The translations under genes and the position numbers were made by a program. 64,000 nt of DNA from Silene conica (lineage: Eukaryota; Streptophyta; Magnoliopsida; Caryophyllales; Caryophyllaceae), in the NCBI GenBank assembly GCA_029255685.2, contig CM055312.2, positions 4,612,649 through 4,676,648 of the forward strand, given 5' to 3'. Below are positions 22,702-34,144 of this stretch, piece by piece. Below the pieces are notes generated by a model that had not been told where the DNA came from, searched no databases, and saw nothing but the letters and a program-made list of their open reading frames with translations. The first letter of the stretch is position 1. Each line of letters begins with the position of its first letter.

Positions 22702-22730
22702 CTACAACCTCCTACAACCTCCTACAACCT
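22702..22730. repeat. Three tandem CTACAACCTC units
   Basis: Three copies of a 10-bp unit (ctacaacctc) just downstream of the LINE target site. Simple local repeat, no function inferred. Confidence 0.8.
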
Positions 22731-22981
22731 ATTTTCCAACAGGTCAGCAATGGCGGATCTTGAAGATATTATCTAGGGGGCCGAAAAGTAAATAACCAAA
22801 TTTTTGCTTACGATTAAATAAGCAACCATTTATATATAGTTTAAAGAGAGTTGTTTATAAACACATTTTCTTATATGAACACATCTTTATACATACACAA
22901 AAAGTCACACATCTAAAATAAAATATTAAAATTTTATCTCAAAATCTCCATTATAATAATGATTAGTTCAATAAAAATATA

Positions 22982-23138
22982 CTCCTTCCGTCCCGCTCAT
23001 TTGTTATCCAATATCATTTTTGAGTGTCTAATTTAATAGCATTACCCTCGAATGGTCTCATACCTTTAACTTTATCGCGTGTCAAACGTAAAAGTAAACA
23101 TATGGCGGGAACGGAAGCCGTAAGGACTAAGGAAGGAG
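22982..23138. mobile_element. Stowaway-like MITE (157 bp)
   Basis: Ends CTCCTTCCGTCCC on the left and an imperfect complement ending ggaaggag on the right, flanked by TA on both sides (22980-22981 and 23139-23140). Interior is non-coding. Size, terminal sequence and TA target fit Tc1/mariner-derived Stowaway elements. Confidence 0.7.
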
Positions 23139-23258
23139 TAATAAAAATTGATAAAATTGATCATATATTTCCATAAACTTTGTGAGCATGCTTAAAAATT
23201 CAAAAATTACTAATAATTACGCCGAATAAATTGTGAGTAGTGATTTTTCAATCACTAA

Positions 23259-23603
23259 GAGCATCTCCAATGGTAAGTTAGTTGGTACTAGCTTAACTTT
23301 ACCATATCATTTATTTGAGCTAGAACAATTTCAAGCTACAATTTAGTCCAAAGGTTGAGCTAGTAATGCTGTGGCTTAAATGGACCCACATTTTAACCAT
23401 CCTCCACAATACTCATTTTATTTATTATTTAAAAGTTATATAATTGGTAGATTTTTTTTGTGGGTCCATTTAAGCTACTAGCTCCATGAAGCTACTAGCT
23501 TAAACTAAGCTAGTTCAAAGGTAGTGCTCCAATGGTTAAGCAAGTAGTTTGAAATCTTTTTTATTTGCAAGCAAATACTTTTGGGTAACCATTGGAGATG
23601 CTC
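23259..23603. mobile_element. Tourist/PIF-Harbinger-like MITE (345 bp)
   Basis: Terminal inverted repeats GAGCATCTCCAATGGT (23259-23274) and its perfect complement (23588-23603), flanked by TAA at 23256-23258 and 23604-23606. Subterminal inverted GCTAGT/ACTAGC motifs continue inward. No coding capacity. A three-base TAA target duplication is typical of PIF/Harbinger elements. Confidence 0.8.
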
Positions 23604-23606
23604 TAA

Positions 23607-25136
23607 GCAAGTTTGGGAAAGATAATTATAGACATTCATTTTGTAATTTTGGATTCAATGAATACCATTAATCATTATGCAAGTGCGAATGTTCCCATTT
23701 TTGATTACTTTTTTCCATATTTTCAATGTAAAAACTAACGTCTAGTCTTACTTAAGGCTTTTATTAAGGAAAGGGACAGACTATTCAAATACAAAAAAAT
23801 TCGTATATTTTTTTTTTGAGAGTTAGTAGTTAGGCCACAATCGTAGGAGGCCTGGTTTCGGCGCGTGATAAGGAAGATCCTCCTTTGCATGTAAGTCAAC
23901 TCCGTTTCTATTTTTCTCTAGCTCATTCCCAATTTTTTTCCATTCGTCAATTCATCAATTCTTCGATTCTCTCTCCAATTTTTTTTGATTGCATTGATTG
24001 GGTAAAATTTGAGTTAATTCGAAAGATAAAAACACTTTGACTTCAAGTTTGAGATATAGGGGCTATTTGAGCTTGGAAACCACCCTTTTAAGGTGGTGTC
24101 ATTTTGTTGCAAAACAACCCTTACTCAGCTCACAAATTCACATCGAAGATAAATACTATTCATCACAAGTTGAAAACGGATAATGCTCTCTCATAAAATG
24201 CAATTGACACGACTCATAAATAATGCACTTTTCCCCACTTATTCTTCGCTTGCGTTATTGATAAAAAATATATTATACGTTTTCAACTTATAACGAATAT
24301 TATCCATTTTTTCAAGAAGACTCTTTGAACTCAACTAGTCAACTAATAATTCATTCTTTTACTCTACACATTGCGATAATCCATCATAAATCCACTAATC
24401 TTTTGTGAAGACAACTTTTGAACAACTAGTCTACCTCTCACTCATCCACCCTCTCTCTCTCTACACACAAAATCTCCCAAATTTCTCCCAAAATTCCAAT
24501 CTTTTCAATCTCTCAGGCAAGTCTCCACATACCCATCTACCCCTGCATTTTTAATTCCTGATGTTCCCCCTCCCCCTTCCTTTCTATAATTACAAATTTT
24601 AGAATAAGACGGTTTGGCAATAAGCTCTTAGGTATACATAGTTCATTTCCTCAATAGCTTCCGTATATAAAAATGGGTTCATTTCCATTTTCATTAATTA
24701 GTTCTTTTTTAGTTAAATCCAACCCAATTTATAGTGTAAATCAAGTTAATAGCTATAAAGTTTCTGTCTTTTTGCTTGTTTTTGATTTTTGTTTAGTGGG
24801 TTGTGGATAATTTGATGAAATATTGAGCTGATTACTAGGTTAGATGTCTAGTTTAATTTAATTAGGTTAATTTATAATTAAAAAGAGGGTTTTTGTATGA
24901 ACCCTTTTTATTACTGCGTTGATTGTGTGCATTGCACTGTTGCAGGCTTTTGTATTGATGTTATTATGCAAGATATTAAGACTTATTTGTGAAGATTCAT
25001 GTTTGATATAGAATTGAGCTCCAATCGTTAACATTGCTGATTGTGTTATGTTTAAATTTTGTAGATGATCTGATGTGTTCATTTTCGGCCGCAAATTAGT
25101 TTGATATCAGTCTGCTAATTGTTTCTACAACTGAGC
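23607..25136. other. Intergenic DNA and probable 5' leader of the L18a-like gene
   Basis: No ORF is supported. A CT-rich segment around 24430-24516 (ccaccctctctctctctac and following) looks like a plant 5' UTR. It may splice onward through a GCAAGT donor at about 24518, but I could not prove the leader exons. The remainder is AT-rich. Confidence 0.35.
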
Positions 25137-27972
25137 ATGGGACAAAGTATGCTTCTTTACATTTGATTTCACAGCATTTTATGTTTTCGTTTCACCGTAC
25201 GTCTCGGGTATCATTGGTTGGAGTCTTTAATGTGTTGGCTATCCCTTTTGGAGTAGGTAGTAATTTTAGGTAATAGTAATGGAAAACTTCGGTCCCAAGG
25301 CCGGAGAAAGGAGGAGGGTTGTGGTAGGTCTGTGGCAGCCAGTGTAAAAATCAGACACATTTTATGAACATGAATCGGAATTTGAACATCGTTGGGGCGT
25401 CTCGTCAGATTGAGATGGCGGTTCCAAAGGATGATCCATGTCGGCCGCCCCTAAATCATTTTGGGACTAAGGCTCTGATGTTGTTGTTGTTGTTGTTGTT
25501 AAGTAATGGAAAACTTGTTCAGTGTTTGAGAAGAATTATAAAGAAAAATGTAGTAATGGAGCTGCTATTTTATTTTGTGGTGTGGATACCATATTTGTTG
25601 AGGTAGTGAAAACATTTGTAAAAAAGTGAAGAATAGTCGATCAAAACTAAAATGATGCACAAATGGTTGTCAATGTCTTGTTTTACCACCGCATAGGCGC
25701 ATACCACAACTGAGCCGTGAGGGTAGTCAATTAGTCATATAGCATGGTTAGTATTGTGGTTCAATTCTCAACATTGTAGTGTTCTAGAAGTTCAGTATCT
25801 TGCATGATAAGCATATGCTATGTTTCGTCTGTGATGGTCGTAGTTTGTAAAGCTGAAACGGAAATTCTTGCCTGGTTAGTGCTGTGGTTCAGCTGTCAAA
25901 ATTTTTTTGGACTTAAATCTCATAGATTGATGGATCAAAGTATCAAACATTATGGCCGTCTTATGGCCGTTCAACCATTCTGCGGAGTACTTTAAATGTA
26001 ATATTTTGTGGTAAACTACATAAGCTGTCAACTTCTCATGATAGATTCATTCTCCTGTTCATGGTGGCATGTCCTGGATCTGACAGAGAAATTGAACATC
26101 AAGTACTTGGGAATTGTATGTGAGTGCGTAAGAAAATAAGTAAATTCATTTTTTGCCATGTGGACCGCTGTAAGATTGTAGGCGACCTTTACATGCGTGT
26201 TGTAAACTGGGGGGTAATATATTGTTGGTATGTGAAGTAGAGTGTGATTTCACCATAAATGAGTCGAGCCATTGCCTAGTTCTGCAATTGCAGAAAATAT
26301 AAAGTTAAAGGATTGATTATATTTGAAAATATCAGAACACATGCATGATGAATTATCGTAACAAATCCCGCTGTCGTGACATGGTGGGTGATATGCCATG
26401 AGGTTATGTGTTTCCTAGATCTCGTCTCTAATGAATGTAGTTGATATCGTTTCTTAAATACTCTGTATTAATTTTGTTTATAGCTGGCAATACTAAAGAC
26501 CAAAAGGAATGTATACGTGGAGATTATTCTCTCATCGAAGATGCAGATGACTTGTCGTTGGGACTGTATGATAAGCCTCTCCCATGTTTTGGCTGTGGAA
26601 TTGGCTGGTTCTCGTGAGTTCCCATTGTTCTTCTTGTCTTTCCTGCTTACAATCTGGCCTTCTCTTCTAACACAAATACATATTTTAATTCTTTGCAGTT
26701 TTGTTCTTGGCTTTGTTTTTCCATTGATGTGGTACTATGCAACAATCCTCTACTTCAGAAATTACTACCATAGAGATCCTAGGGAACGGACTGGACTGGC
26801 TGCTTGTGCTGTCGCTGTAAGTACCTTCGTATTGTGTACTTATCCATGTGAGAATTGAAATGTGACTGGCAATTTCTGCACACAAGATGATTCACAATTT
26901 TGTAACTGAGTGAAGCTTTTGATTTATGATCAAAGCAGTAATGTCTATTGGAGCAAGATCGGGAAATCCCAATTTTCCCAAGATTCCCCCCACTCCACCC
27001 TGCGTCGGGATCTGAAGTTTTTTAGTTTAAACTCAAGAGCTTTTCTCTGTATGATGAGTACTAAGTTGCTGAGTTTAGGACAAAGATCGGAAATCCTATA
27101 TTTTTAAGCACTCCCTCCTTCCCGGTCATTTGCTTACCTTTTTCATTCTCTTTGATGGATATTTTAATCAAAGGTAAACAAATGATTGAGACATCGGGAG
27201 TGTTGGAAATTACTAGCTCTTTAATTCCCTCATAAGCCGGTTTTCTGAATAAATCTGAGAATCACTTGCTTCAGATGATTTTTCTTACTGATGCTGGCGA
27301 CTTTTTAATCCTCCTAATCAATGTTGGATCGGGATCCTAGTTTGGATCGAAGAGAGGTGGTAGGATCGGATCGTAGGATCATAAGATCCTACAAATAGCT
27401 TGGATAAACAAGTTTATGCATCCAATTTGGTATAATTTGTGATGTATAATGTTAAAAATTAATTTAATGACATTAAAGTCGTAATAATCATATCAACATA
27501 TTGCATGTATCTCTAATTTAGAGTTGTAAGTATATAAGAACAACCAACTCACAAATTTGTAACACAATAGCATTTTACGATCCTGAACGATCCTACCATC
27601 GATCCTGACCGATCCTACCCACCAAAACGATCCTATGACGATTTGAATCGTTTTCCACTTTTTGGATCGTAGGATCGTACAATCCTAATCTTGAGTATTA
27701 TCCTCGGTGACTTTAGTTGACATATGAAACTTAAGGTTCATTTGGAAAGCCATTAGAGTTCTATTCGACTTTAATAGATTGCAATTTGCAGGTCACCTTG
27801 AATATGCGGTAAGAGCTTGCCCCCAAAAGCTCTAAGATTTTTTCATACGATATCTACGCATACATTTAAGATTTCCTTTGTGTACCATTATCATAAAATT
27901 CCTTTTGTCTTTCTGCAGGCTCTGGCTTTTTCTATTGCGGTGCTGATAGCCGCAGCTGTTCTTCTGCTCTAG
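25137..27972 (+). CDS. 60S ribosomal protein L18a-like membrane protein (4 exons)
   Basis: Exons 26484-26613, 26699-26816 and 27919-27972 are well supported by GT-AG sites and continuous phase. The first coding exon 25137-25146 (ATG plus seven bases) is a weaker guess. The joined protein is about 103 residues: a polar N-terminus with DYSLIEDADDLSLGLYDKPL, then LPCFGCGIGWFS, a membrane helix FVLGFVFPLMWYYATILYF, the basic loop NYYHRDPRERTGLAAC and a final hydrophobic helix to the stop. This is the plant 'L18a-like' small two-helix membrane family, which despite the name is not the ribosomal protein itself. Its function is not established. Intron 1 contains a retroelement tail and intron 3 carries two repeat insertions. 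Confidence 0.72.
25290..25500 (+). mobile_element. RTE-type LINE 3'-end fragment with (TTG)n tail
   Basis: The segment ends catgtcggccgcccctaaat, tttgggactaaggctctgat and then (GTT)n/(TTG)n for about 22 bp. A GCCGxCCCC...GGGA(C/T)TAAGGCTTTG ending before a TTG tail is common for plant RTE-clade LINE 3' ends. The segment lies in the sense orientation within intron 1 of the L18a-like gene. No enzyme domain remains. Confidence 0.45.
27111..27200. mobile_element. Short Stowaway-like foldback (90 bp)
   Basis: Left arm ctccctccttcccggtcatt pairs imperfectly with right arm ending acaaatgattgagacatcgg gag. Lies in intron 3 of the L18a-like gene. It is degenerate, so the class is assigned only from the terminal sequence. 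Confidence 0.55.
27325..27690. repeat. GATC-rich inverted repeat cluster
   Basis: Seven GATC sites, mostly as GGATCG, occur in 27325-27400. Seven more, mostly as CGATCC, occur in 27578-27685. The two clusters are therefore roughly inverted, separated by about 180 bp of AT-rich DNA. It may be an unclassified foldback transposon. No clear target duplication was found. Confidence 0.5.
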
Positions 27973-28738
27973 TACTTATGGGCCTCAGGCTGCCATTTTT
28001 ACAGAGAAACGCTCTACTCCCACAAAATTAATACGACTTGCTCAATGTATATAAACTATATATCAATATGATTCCTCCCTAACTTTAGCCAAAGGTAGCC
28101 TAACTCAGATGGTTGTGATGCATATCTACCAGTTGAAAGTCTGGTTCAAGCTCAAGCGGTGTGCGAAACAATTACTCCACATATGAATATTTTTCCCCTG
28201 TTTGTTAATGCACATGTGTTACTCCACATATGAATACTTTTCCCTTCTTTTTGTTGCCTTTCTATAATCGGAATGTAAGGCTAGTCTATAACTCTATATG
28301 AAGCATCGTACATTCATGATGATTACACGTTTTTGGGTGTAGAGTCGATCATAGGGGAGATTTGATGCTGATGGGGTTCAAACACGGGTCATAAAACCAC
28401 TTTACCAACTGAGTTGACATCTGCTCGAAGAAAAATGTGGTATTGAGGCAGTGGTTATAAAGTGATGCGGAAATACTTGTATAGAATCACATAATCAGTA
28501 TTTTAGCCTAGAATTTGTGTCCTCTAATTTAATATTCTTCTCCTCTTTTCTCTCTTTACCCATCATTCAAAACTCAAATCCAAATTCAATCAATGCTCTG
28601 TTGCATGCTTTTGCATGCAACCCAGATTTTTTCACCTTGGATGAATTATTCAAGGTTAAGAAAACATATTAAAAATAAATTAAAAAAACCCTAGTATTTT
28701 TAAAGAAAAAGAAAGAAATCAACAATTTTGGGAGAAAA
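27973..28738. other. 3' UTR of L18a-like gene and intergenic DNA before the tetraspanin
   Basis: No ORF or element is supported. The stretch around 28530-28735 precedes the tetraspanin ATG and should contain its promoter and leader. Confidence 0.4.
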
Positions 28739-29960
28739 ATGGGTGTAAGCACTTGTGTTCTAGGATGTTTAAACACATTTACACTATGCCTTTCCTTTCC
28801 CATCCTTTTAGCAGGATTTGTCCTCAGAATAACAGCAAATTCTCCTTGTGATCCTATAATGTACAAACCTCTCCTCGTCATCGGATTTTGTTTACTCACC
28901 GTCTCTCTCATCGGCTTGCTTGGCGCATGTTGTCGAGTGAGCATCTTCCAATGGTTGTATTTGTTCACATTGTTCATCTTAATTATCGGTTTACTGGCAT
29001 TGTTAAGTGTTAGCGGGGTCTTAATTAGGGGTGGCGGAAAAGGGAACGACGTTATGGGGGGCGTCAAGGAGTATGAACTTCCAATGTTCTCAAATTGGTT
29101 GAAGAAAAACTTTGTTAGTGATGATCATTGGGAAGATGTTGTGAATTGCTTAGTTCACCATGATGCTTGTGGAAAGATCAGCACTTTTCGAACCCTCCTC
29201 GATTTTGTTACATACAAGAAATCTAAATTGACTACCATGGAGGTAATTTTAACTGTTTTTACCTAGTGTGTGTTTGGCCTAACTTTTCAAAGTGCTTTTG
29301 GATTTAAAAACACTTTTTGGCCAAACACATCATATATTTAAAAGTTAAAAATAATTTCTCAAAAATTCAAAAGTCCTTTTTTTGCTCATAAAAACAGAAA
29401 CAACAATTTGGTGTTTCTGATTCTTGAAGACTACTTTTAACAAATTAAGCTGTAAAAACAAAAACTCATTTTTAGCAATCTAGGCCAAACAGGCTCATAA
29501 TCTAATTCAATTTCCGGTCTTCATCCAAAATCGATCATTGTCGCGTAAACTCAATGGTTATGCTATAAACACAACAGATACCGCATCAACAGTAACTTTC
29601 GATCATTGGTAGTATCTCTTTCCAACTGTAAGTCTGTAACTAAACTAATCGTGCCATTTCTGCAATTGTTCATAATTCGGTCTGCGACAGATGGGGTGCT
29701 GCAAACCACCAGTACATTGCGGATATGAATATCGAAGTAACACGCGCTGGGAAGTCCCGGAAAAAGGGTTGGCATCACAAGATGCAGATTGCAAAGCTTG
29801 GAGCAACGACCCTGATAAACTGTGTTACAATTGTGAAACATGCAAGGGGGGTTATCTAGCTTTCTTCGTCAAAGGCTGGAAAAAAATTACCGTCCTCAAC
29901 ACTGTTCTTCTTGTTGTTCTCTTTTTCGTCTTCATTGTCGCTGCTTGCGCCCTCCGATAA
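28739..29960 (+). CDS. Tetraspanin (2 exons)
   Basis: Exons 28739-29242 and 29691-29960 join in phase to 257 residues. Four hydrophobic segments are visible: near residues 10-28, 45-67, 72-95 and the C-terminal LNTVLLVVLFFVFIVAACAL. The large extracellular loop carries the plant tetraspanin signature GCCKPP with further cysteines in CGYEY, DCKAW and CYNCETCKGG. Tetraspanins organise plasma-membrane and vesicle microdomains. In plants several members mark exosomes. The position of the single intron just before the GCCK motif, followed by a C-terminal helix, is typical. The last residues lack the longer tail seen in some members. Closest subgroup not determined. Confidence 0.9.
29271..29491. 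mobile_element. MITE-like insertion in the tetraspanin intron
   Basis: Perfect 11-bp terminal inverted repeats TGTTTGGCCTA (29271-29281) and TAGGCCAAACA (29481-29491), with further paired AAAGTGCTTTT-type motifs inside. No obvious target duplication. The TTTGGCC/GGCCAAA ends are common in plant non-autonomous DNA elements. Confidence 0.6.
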
Positions 29961-30354
29961 TACCAAGTAATTACTTGGCGGCGAATTTATGTGGTGCTAA
30001 ATGGTGTCTTTCTTGTTCTTCTAACTATTGAGGGGTTTAATATTTTCTGTTTTCTAAATGTTTGGGGGTAAAATATGTATTCCGGGACATATAATACATA
30101 AAAAGGGAAAAAAAAATCTCTATTTCAAATTGTCTCAAGCAAAAACTGTATATATGATCAATACCAACCGGTTATCGGGAAGCCCAAAATTTCGAGTTTA
30201 ACAAGAACAAGATGGGGGTAATCAGTTCAAACAGAGTATCCAACATGAACAGGCAAGTCATTACCAAGAAACCAGTACCCCCAAAAACTCAACAAATAAA
30301 AGGTCTTACCTAGGATATCTCAGGTGCGGGTCGAGGTTTCAACAAAAAATTGCA
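29961..30354. other. Convergent 3' ends of tetraspanin and NMT1
   Basis: About 390 bp between the two stop codons, holding both 3' UTRs tail to tail. Nothing else seen. Confidence 0.5.
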
Positions 30355-31662
30355 TTACAGAAGTACAAGCCCAAGCTCAGAAGGCTTCATGGGTTGCCTT
30401 AAGCGATAGTTGTAAAGATAGTAATGAAGCTTGCCGTCGCCAGGGCCGAATTTCAGCTCCTTGAGAAACGATTCATTCTCCATAATGTCCAAGGCATTGA
30501 AAACGTCATAGTCTTTCTTTTTTGCTATTATAAGAGCATCATTCATCAACTGAATCAATGGAGTTCTTGTAGCCACATTGTAGTAAGAATAAGCAGCCTT
30601 TAGATTTGTGTAATTTGGGTTGCCAAGAATAGTGGATGGCAGTGTGTAAAAGCTGCAAAAATCAGTGATTTCATGTGTCACAGGACTTTCGACAACAAAC
30701 CCATCAACGACGTCTTCTTTAGGAAGAAGCCAATGTTCAACATCGTCATCGTTAAAGTCGGGTGCAACAATAAACTGGTTCAGATAACCTCTCAGTAGCC
30801 GGGTTACAGCGGGAACATCACGAAGCTCCATCTTCCTGAACCCAGGTGTAACTGGTGAGTCCGGCAGCTTGTAGAGCTTGATAGTGCGGCTCATTGTCAT
30901 CCTAGGACCAAGCCTTGAAAAGCCGACATCAATCAACTTCTTTGGGTTAAGAGACCTATGCCAATATTGGCAAGTGGCAACAGGTGTTGGAATAACGATC
31001 CCTGCAGTATAAGCAGCTTGCCATATATTTTCCAAATGAACCCTTCTAGTAACCTCTTTGATCATAACAGGAGCTAACCTTTTCGACCTAAGCTTCTTAT
31101 GAACACACAAGAAGTTAACCTCAGCCATTAAAACAACCTCACCTCGAACCCTAATCTTAGCCGGAACACCTGTAATAAAAGCCACAAGCTTTTTCGAGGT
31201 TTTGGCCCGTACCCCAATATGCCAACTCTTGTAATGCCCAGGTGGCCGAAGAGCCCATTGCAAGAACTCCTTCGAATAATTGAACCTAAACATGTTCTCA
31301 TCATCCTCAACATAGTTATTAGCAAGTAGACTGTAAACCTCGGCACACATCTCCTCAGTCTCCATATCACAAGTGATCCACTCATATGGACCAGGCAGGT
31401 TATATGGCTCCTGTTTAACTTCTGATAAAGGTGTAGGCTGCTCAATTGGACCCTCAGGCAAACTGCCATCCCCAATGTCCTTGAATTGCCCTACTGGTTG
31501 GGTCTCCCAAAACTTATGTCGATTCTCAATAGCAAGAGACTCCTGCATCCTTCTTGCAATCGCTTCCATGCTAGTTTCACTTAACGTAGTTGCTACATTC
31601 TCATCTGAATTCGAGTCTCCAGTTACTACTGACTCATTTGCTGGCAACTTACTGTCCTCCAT
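30355..31662 (-). CDS. NMT1: Glycylpeptide N-tetradecanoyltransferase (N-myristoyltransferase) 1
   Basis: An intronless CDS of 435 residues starting at ATG 31662 (MEDSKLP). The few codons upstream in frame have no ATG. Length matches plant NMT1 (about 434). Family blocks are HKFWETQPVGQFKDI, PYEWITCDMETEEM, MFRFNYSKEFLQWALRPPGH, EVNFLCVHKKLRSKRLAPVM (myristoyl-CoA site), TPVATCQYWHRSLNPKKL and DYDVFNALDIMENESFLKEL, ending in LGLVLL, where the C-terminal carboxylate serves as catalytic base. The cytosolic enzyme moves myristate to N-terminal glycine of client proteins such as kinases and small GTPases. A 5' leader intron of about 2.2 kb separates the CDS from the first exon near 33874-33985. 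Confidence 0.95.
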   Translation of the reverse strand: MEDSKLPANESVVTGDSNSDENVATTLSETSMEAIARRMQESLAIENRHKFWETQPVGQFKDIGDGSLPEGPIEQPTPLSEVKQEPYNLPGPYEWITCDMETEEMCAEVYSLLANNYVEDDENMFRFNYSKEFLQWALRPPGHYKSWHIGVRAKTSKKLVAFITGVPAKIRVRGEVVLMAEVNFLCVHKKLRSKRLAPVMIKEVTRRVHLENIWQAAYTAGIVIPTPVATCQYWHRSLNPKKLIDVGFSRLGPRMTMSRTIKLYKLPDSPVTPGFRKMELRDVPAVTRLLRGYLNQFIVAPDFNDDDVEHWLLPKEDVVDGFVVESPVTHEITDFCSFYTLPSTILGNPNYTNLKAAYSYYNVATRTPLIQLMNDALIIAKKKDYDVFNALDIMENESFLKELKFGPGDGKLHYYLYNYRLRQPMKPSELGLVLL

Positions 31663-32742
31663 TAGCCCCAAAACTTAGCCCGACAATCTCCTGAAAAACT
31701 GTCTCACATTAGAACATTGTAAGACAGATCCATAAACCCAATTCCCCATTACCATCATATTATTAACGAGTTAATAGTAAGATAAGGACCCAAACTTTAT
31801 CATTTTTACCAGTTAAGGACTTAAACTTTCAGACTTTACAGCTAAGGACTTGTGCATTGTTCGTTAACTTTTTTGTTATAATGACTTGTGATTCTTAATA
31901 ATCAGAAACTTGTCATCTTGAAATGCTGTGTAATTCAAACAGAAGTTGACAAATATTATAGATCCAAATAAATTAAAGGAAATCTCATAGAGGTAAAATT
32001 TTGCATAGCAAAAATACACGGCAAGTAGACATGGTTATTAGGTCAATCAGGTTGAGTAGTTATAAGAAGTCGAATCATCTTGATTTTGGATTGCGCAGGG
32101 GCAATAACCAGTTCAATATGGGTTTGGGTCGGGCCGAGTCATTAACGAATACAAGTCAAGTCGGGTCGGTTCGAGACTTCGGATTATTTTAGGTCAGATA
32201 AGCCGACATACATTTTACCTTCTGTTTTCGAGTTGTGACCAATAATTTCATACTAGTATTATTATTTGGTCAAGTCGGGTTCGGTTCGAGACTTCGGAGA
32301 AATAGATTATGTTTCGATTATAGGTTTGACATGGGGTTTAGTCGAGTCAGTTTTAATTCACCAAATTTTGGACATTATTCGCTTCCGTTCGGATCGGATC
32401 AGCTATTACCAGCAACAGCTATTACCAGCAACAATTAACACTCATCAAATTCCTTCAAGAAAATTCACTCTCATATAAAGAAAACAAAACAGAGTAGCAA
32501 TCCACCGACCAATATAGCTGTACACAAGAATACGGAGTACTCCATTGTTAAAAAGAATAGAGCGAGATTAAATGAAGAAAGATGATGGTCGCCCATGGTA
32601 TTGATGGGTCTGGTTGTCTGAAGAGCAAGCATGCAATACAGAGAAACCCGTGGGGATGACTAGCGAGGAAGAAATTAAAGATGGACGAAAAAAAGCATTT
32701 GATGTGGGCCACACCTTATTTCACTTTGGAGATTTATTTTAT

Positions 32743-33035
32743 AGAGAATCATTAACGTGTTAGCTGTGATGCGAATTGCAGCGGAAATAAAGAAACAAAG
32801 ATATGTGACTACCGAGCTAGACCTATAGCACGATAATCGCGAGTCAAACCAAGACCTATTGATTCGAAATCCGAAGAAGTTAATATTCAAAGACGCACTT
32901 GAATAAAAACCGAAATTGCTAGCAAGCAAAACTGTAAGAATGATTAAATGTATTTCGAGCTTTCATTAAACTCGTTCCTTCGTTAACCTTTATCCGTATT
33001 CGTATCAAGCTGAAGTCCTTAACTGTACACTCATA
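32743..33035. other. Insert present only in copy 1 of the NMT1 duplication
   Basis: Between ..gatttattttat and catagttcaggtccttacct this copy has about 290 bp that the other copy lacks. The other copy has a MITE at this spot instead. It includes gtgatgcgaattgcagcgga, reminiscent of copia LTR ends, but I see no clean termini. Confidence 0.4.
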
Positions 33036-33231
33036 GTTCAGGTCCTTACCTGGAAAAATAGTCATAGTTTAGGTCCTTTTCTTTGGCATTGTCTATTATT
33101 AACTAATACTGGACATCCGTTGGTCTTACAATAAAAGACCGTCTTTCACAAGTGTTTGCGCTAATTCTTCTAAAAGTTGCTTAATAAACTTTATTAACAA
33201 GAATAAAATCACAAACTCAAAAACCAACATC

Positions 33232-33402
33232 AATAGCAAGAGATTCCTGCTTTCTCCTAGCTATGGTTTCCACGCTAGTTTCACTTTACCTAGTTGCTAC
33301 ATTCTCATCGGAATTCGAGTCCCCAGTTACAACTGACTACCTTGCACGCAACTTACTATCCTCCATTAGTCCAAAACTTAGCCTGACAATCTACTGAAAG
33401 AC
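33232..33402 (-). pseudogene. Fossil copy of NMT1 exon start inside its own leader intron
   Basis: The bases here align with the NMT1 segment 31529-31705: caatagcaagaga.tcctgc, the codons for SDENVATTLSETS, the start ATG region and even the acceptor side. Divergence is about 20 percent by eye, with indels that break the frame. An old local duplication of acceptor plus first codons therefore lies within the intron. Confidence 0.75.
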
Positions 33403-33873
33403 CGTCTCAAGTTAAATTATTTGAAGACACACCCACATCCCCATATACTCATTTACCATTACCACTATCGTATTAGCTAATATCGGTTGATCTTACGATA
33501 AATGACCGTCTTTTACAAGTTTTTCTGCTTTACCCACCATTTACCCAATTTGTCATTATCATTGTTAAACAAAATCAGTTGTAATTATGGTAGAAGATCG
33601 TCTTTTACAAGTATTTGAGCTAATTGTTCCAATGATTTATGAAATCACTAAAAAACACCAACATCAACAACGAACCCAGATTAAAGAAAACAAAAGCAAT
33701 CATCAAGCAAAGTATTAATCAAGGGATTTAAACAGATGGAGTAAATTCATATTAGCTGATTATAGAGATCACAAATTATGATAAACCCTAATGGTTAGAA
33801 ATTGAAAAATGAGTAATGAATTAACAAACAAAAGAATGGAAATAGAATTAGTTAAAATACGGAGTATAATTAC

Positions 33874-34144
33874 CTGAAGAAGGGAAGAAGAGTAAGGAAG
33901 AGATCCAGTAAGGTGAATGAAGAGGGAGACTGAAAGATTCTTGAGAGAGCTGAGTGTTGTTATTTTCTGGGTTTTGTTGAGCAATCAATTTGGACCCAAT
34001 ATCTTAACCATTCACAAAAATGACTAAAATGAGTACAACTAGTAAATTGCCTAATTAGACTTGTCAAAGGGTCAAATCGTGTCGTGTTTGGGTTCGGGTA
34101 TTGATATGGTTATTAGTTGTGGTGAATGGTGATTATTGTTTGGT
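33874..34144 (-). promoter_or_regulatory. NMT1 first (untranslated) exon and proximal promoter
   Basis: The purine-rich/CT-rich leader 33874-33985 ends at the donor. Upstream to 34144 the sequence is shared with the second copy, so it includes the promoter core. No clear TATA box. Confidence 0.5.

Larger units (their letters stand above)
31691..33873 (-). other. NMT1 5' leader intron
   Basis: Donor CAG|GTAATTATA at 33873 and acceptor TTTTTCAG|GAG at 31691 on the minus strand. The same splice signals are kept in the duplicate at 47481-50226. The intron contains a fossil copy of the NMT1 start (33232-33402) and a copy-specific insert near 32743-33035. Assigned by splice signals and conservation between the two copies, not by transcripts. 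Confidence 0.65.
31456..34144 (-). repeat. Duplicated NMT1 5' segment, copy 1
   Basis: Matches 47481-50226 over the first ~70 codons, the leader intron and promoter. Homology begins at aggcaaactgcc and ends near gattattgtttg. This copy is the one attached to the full NMT1 CDS. Confidence 0.9.
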
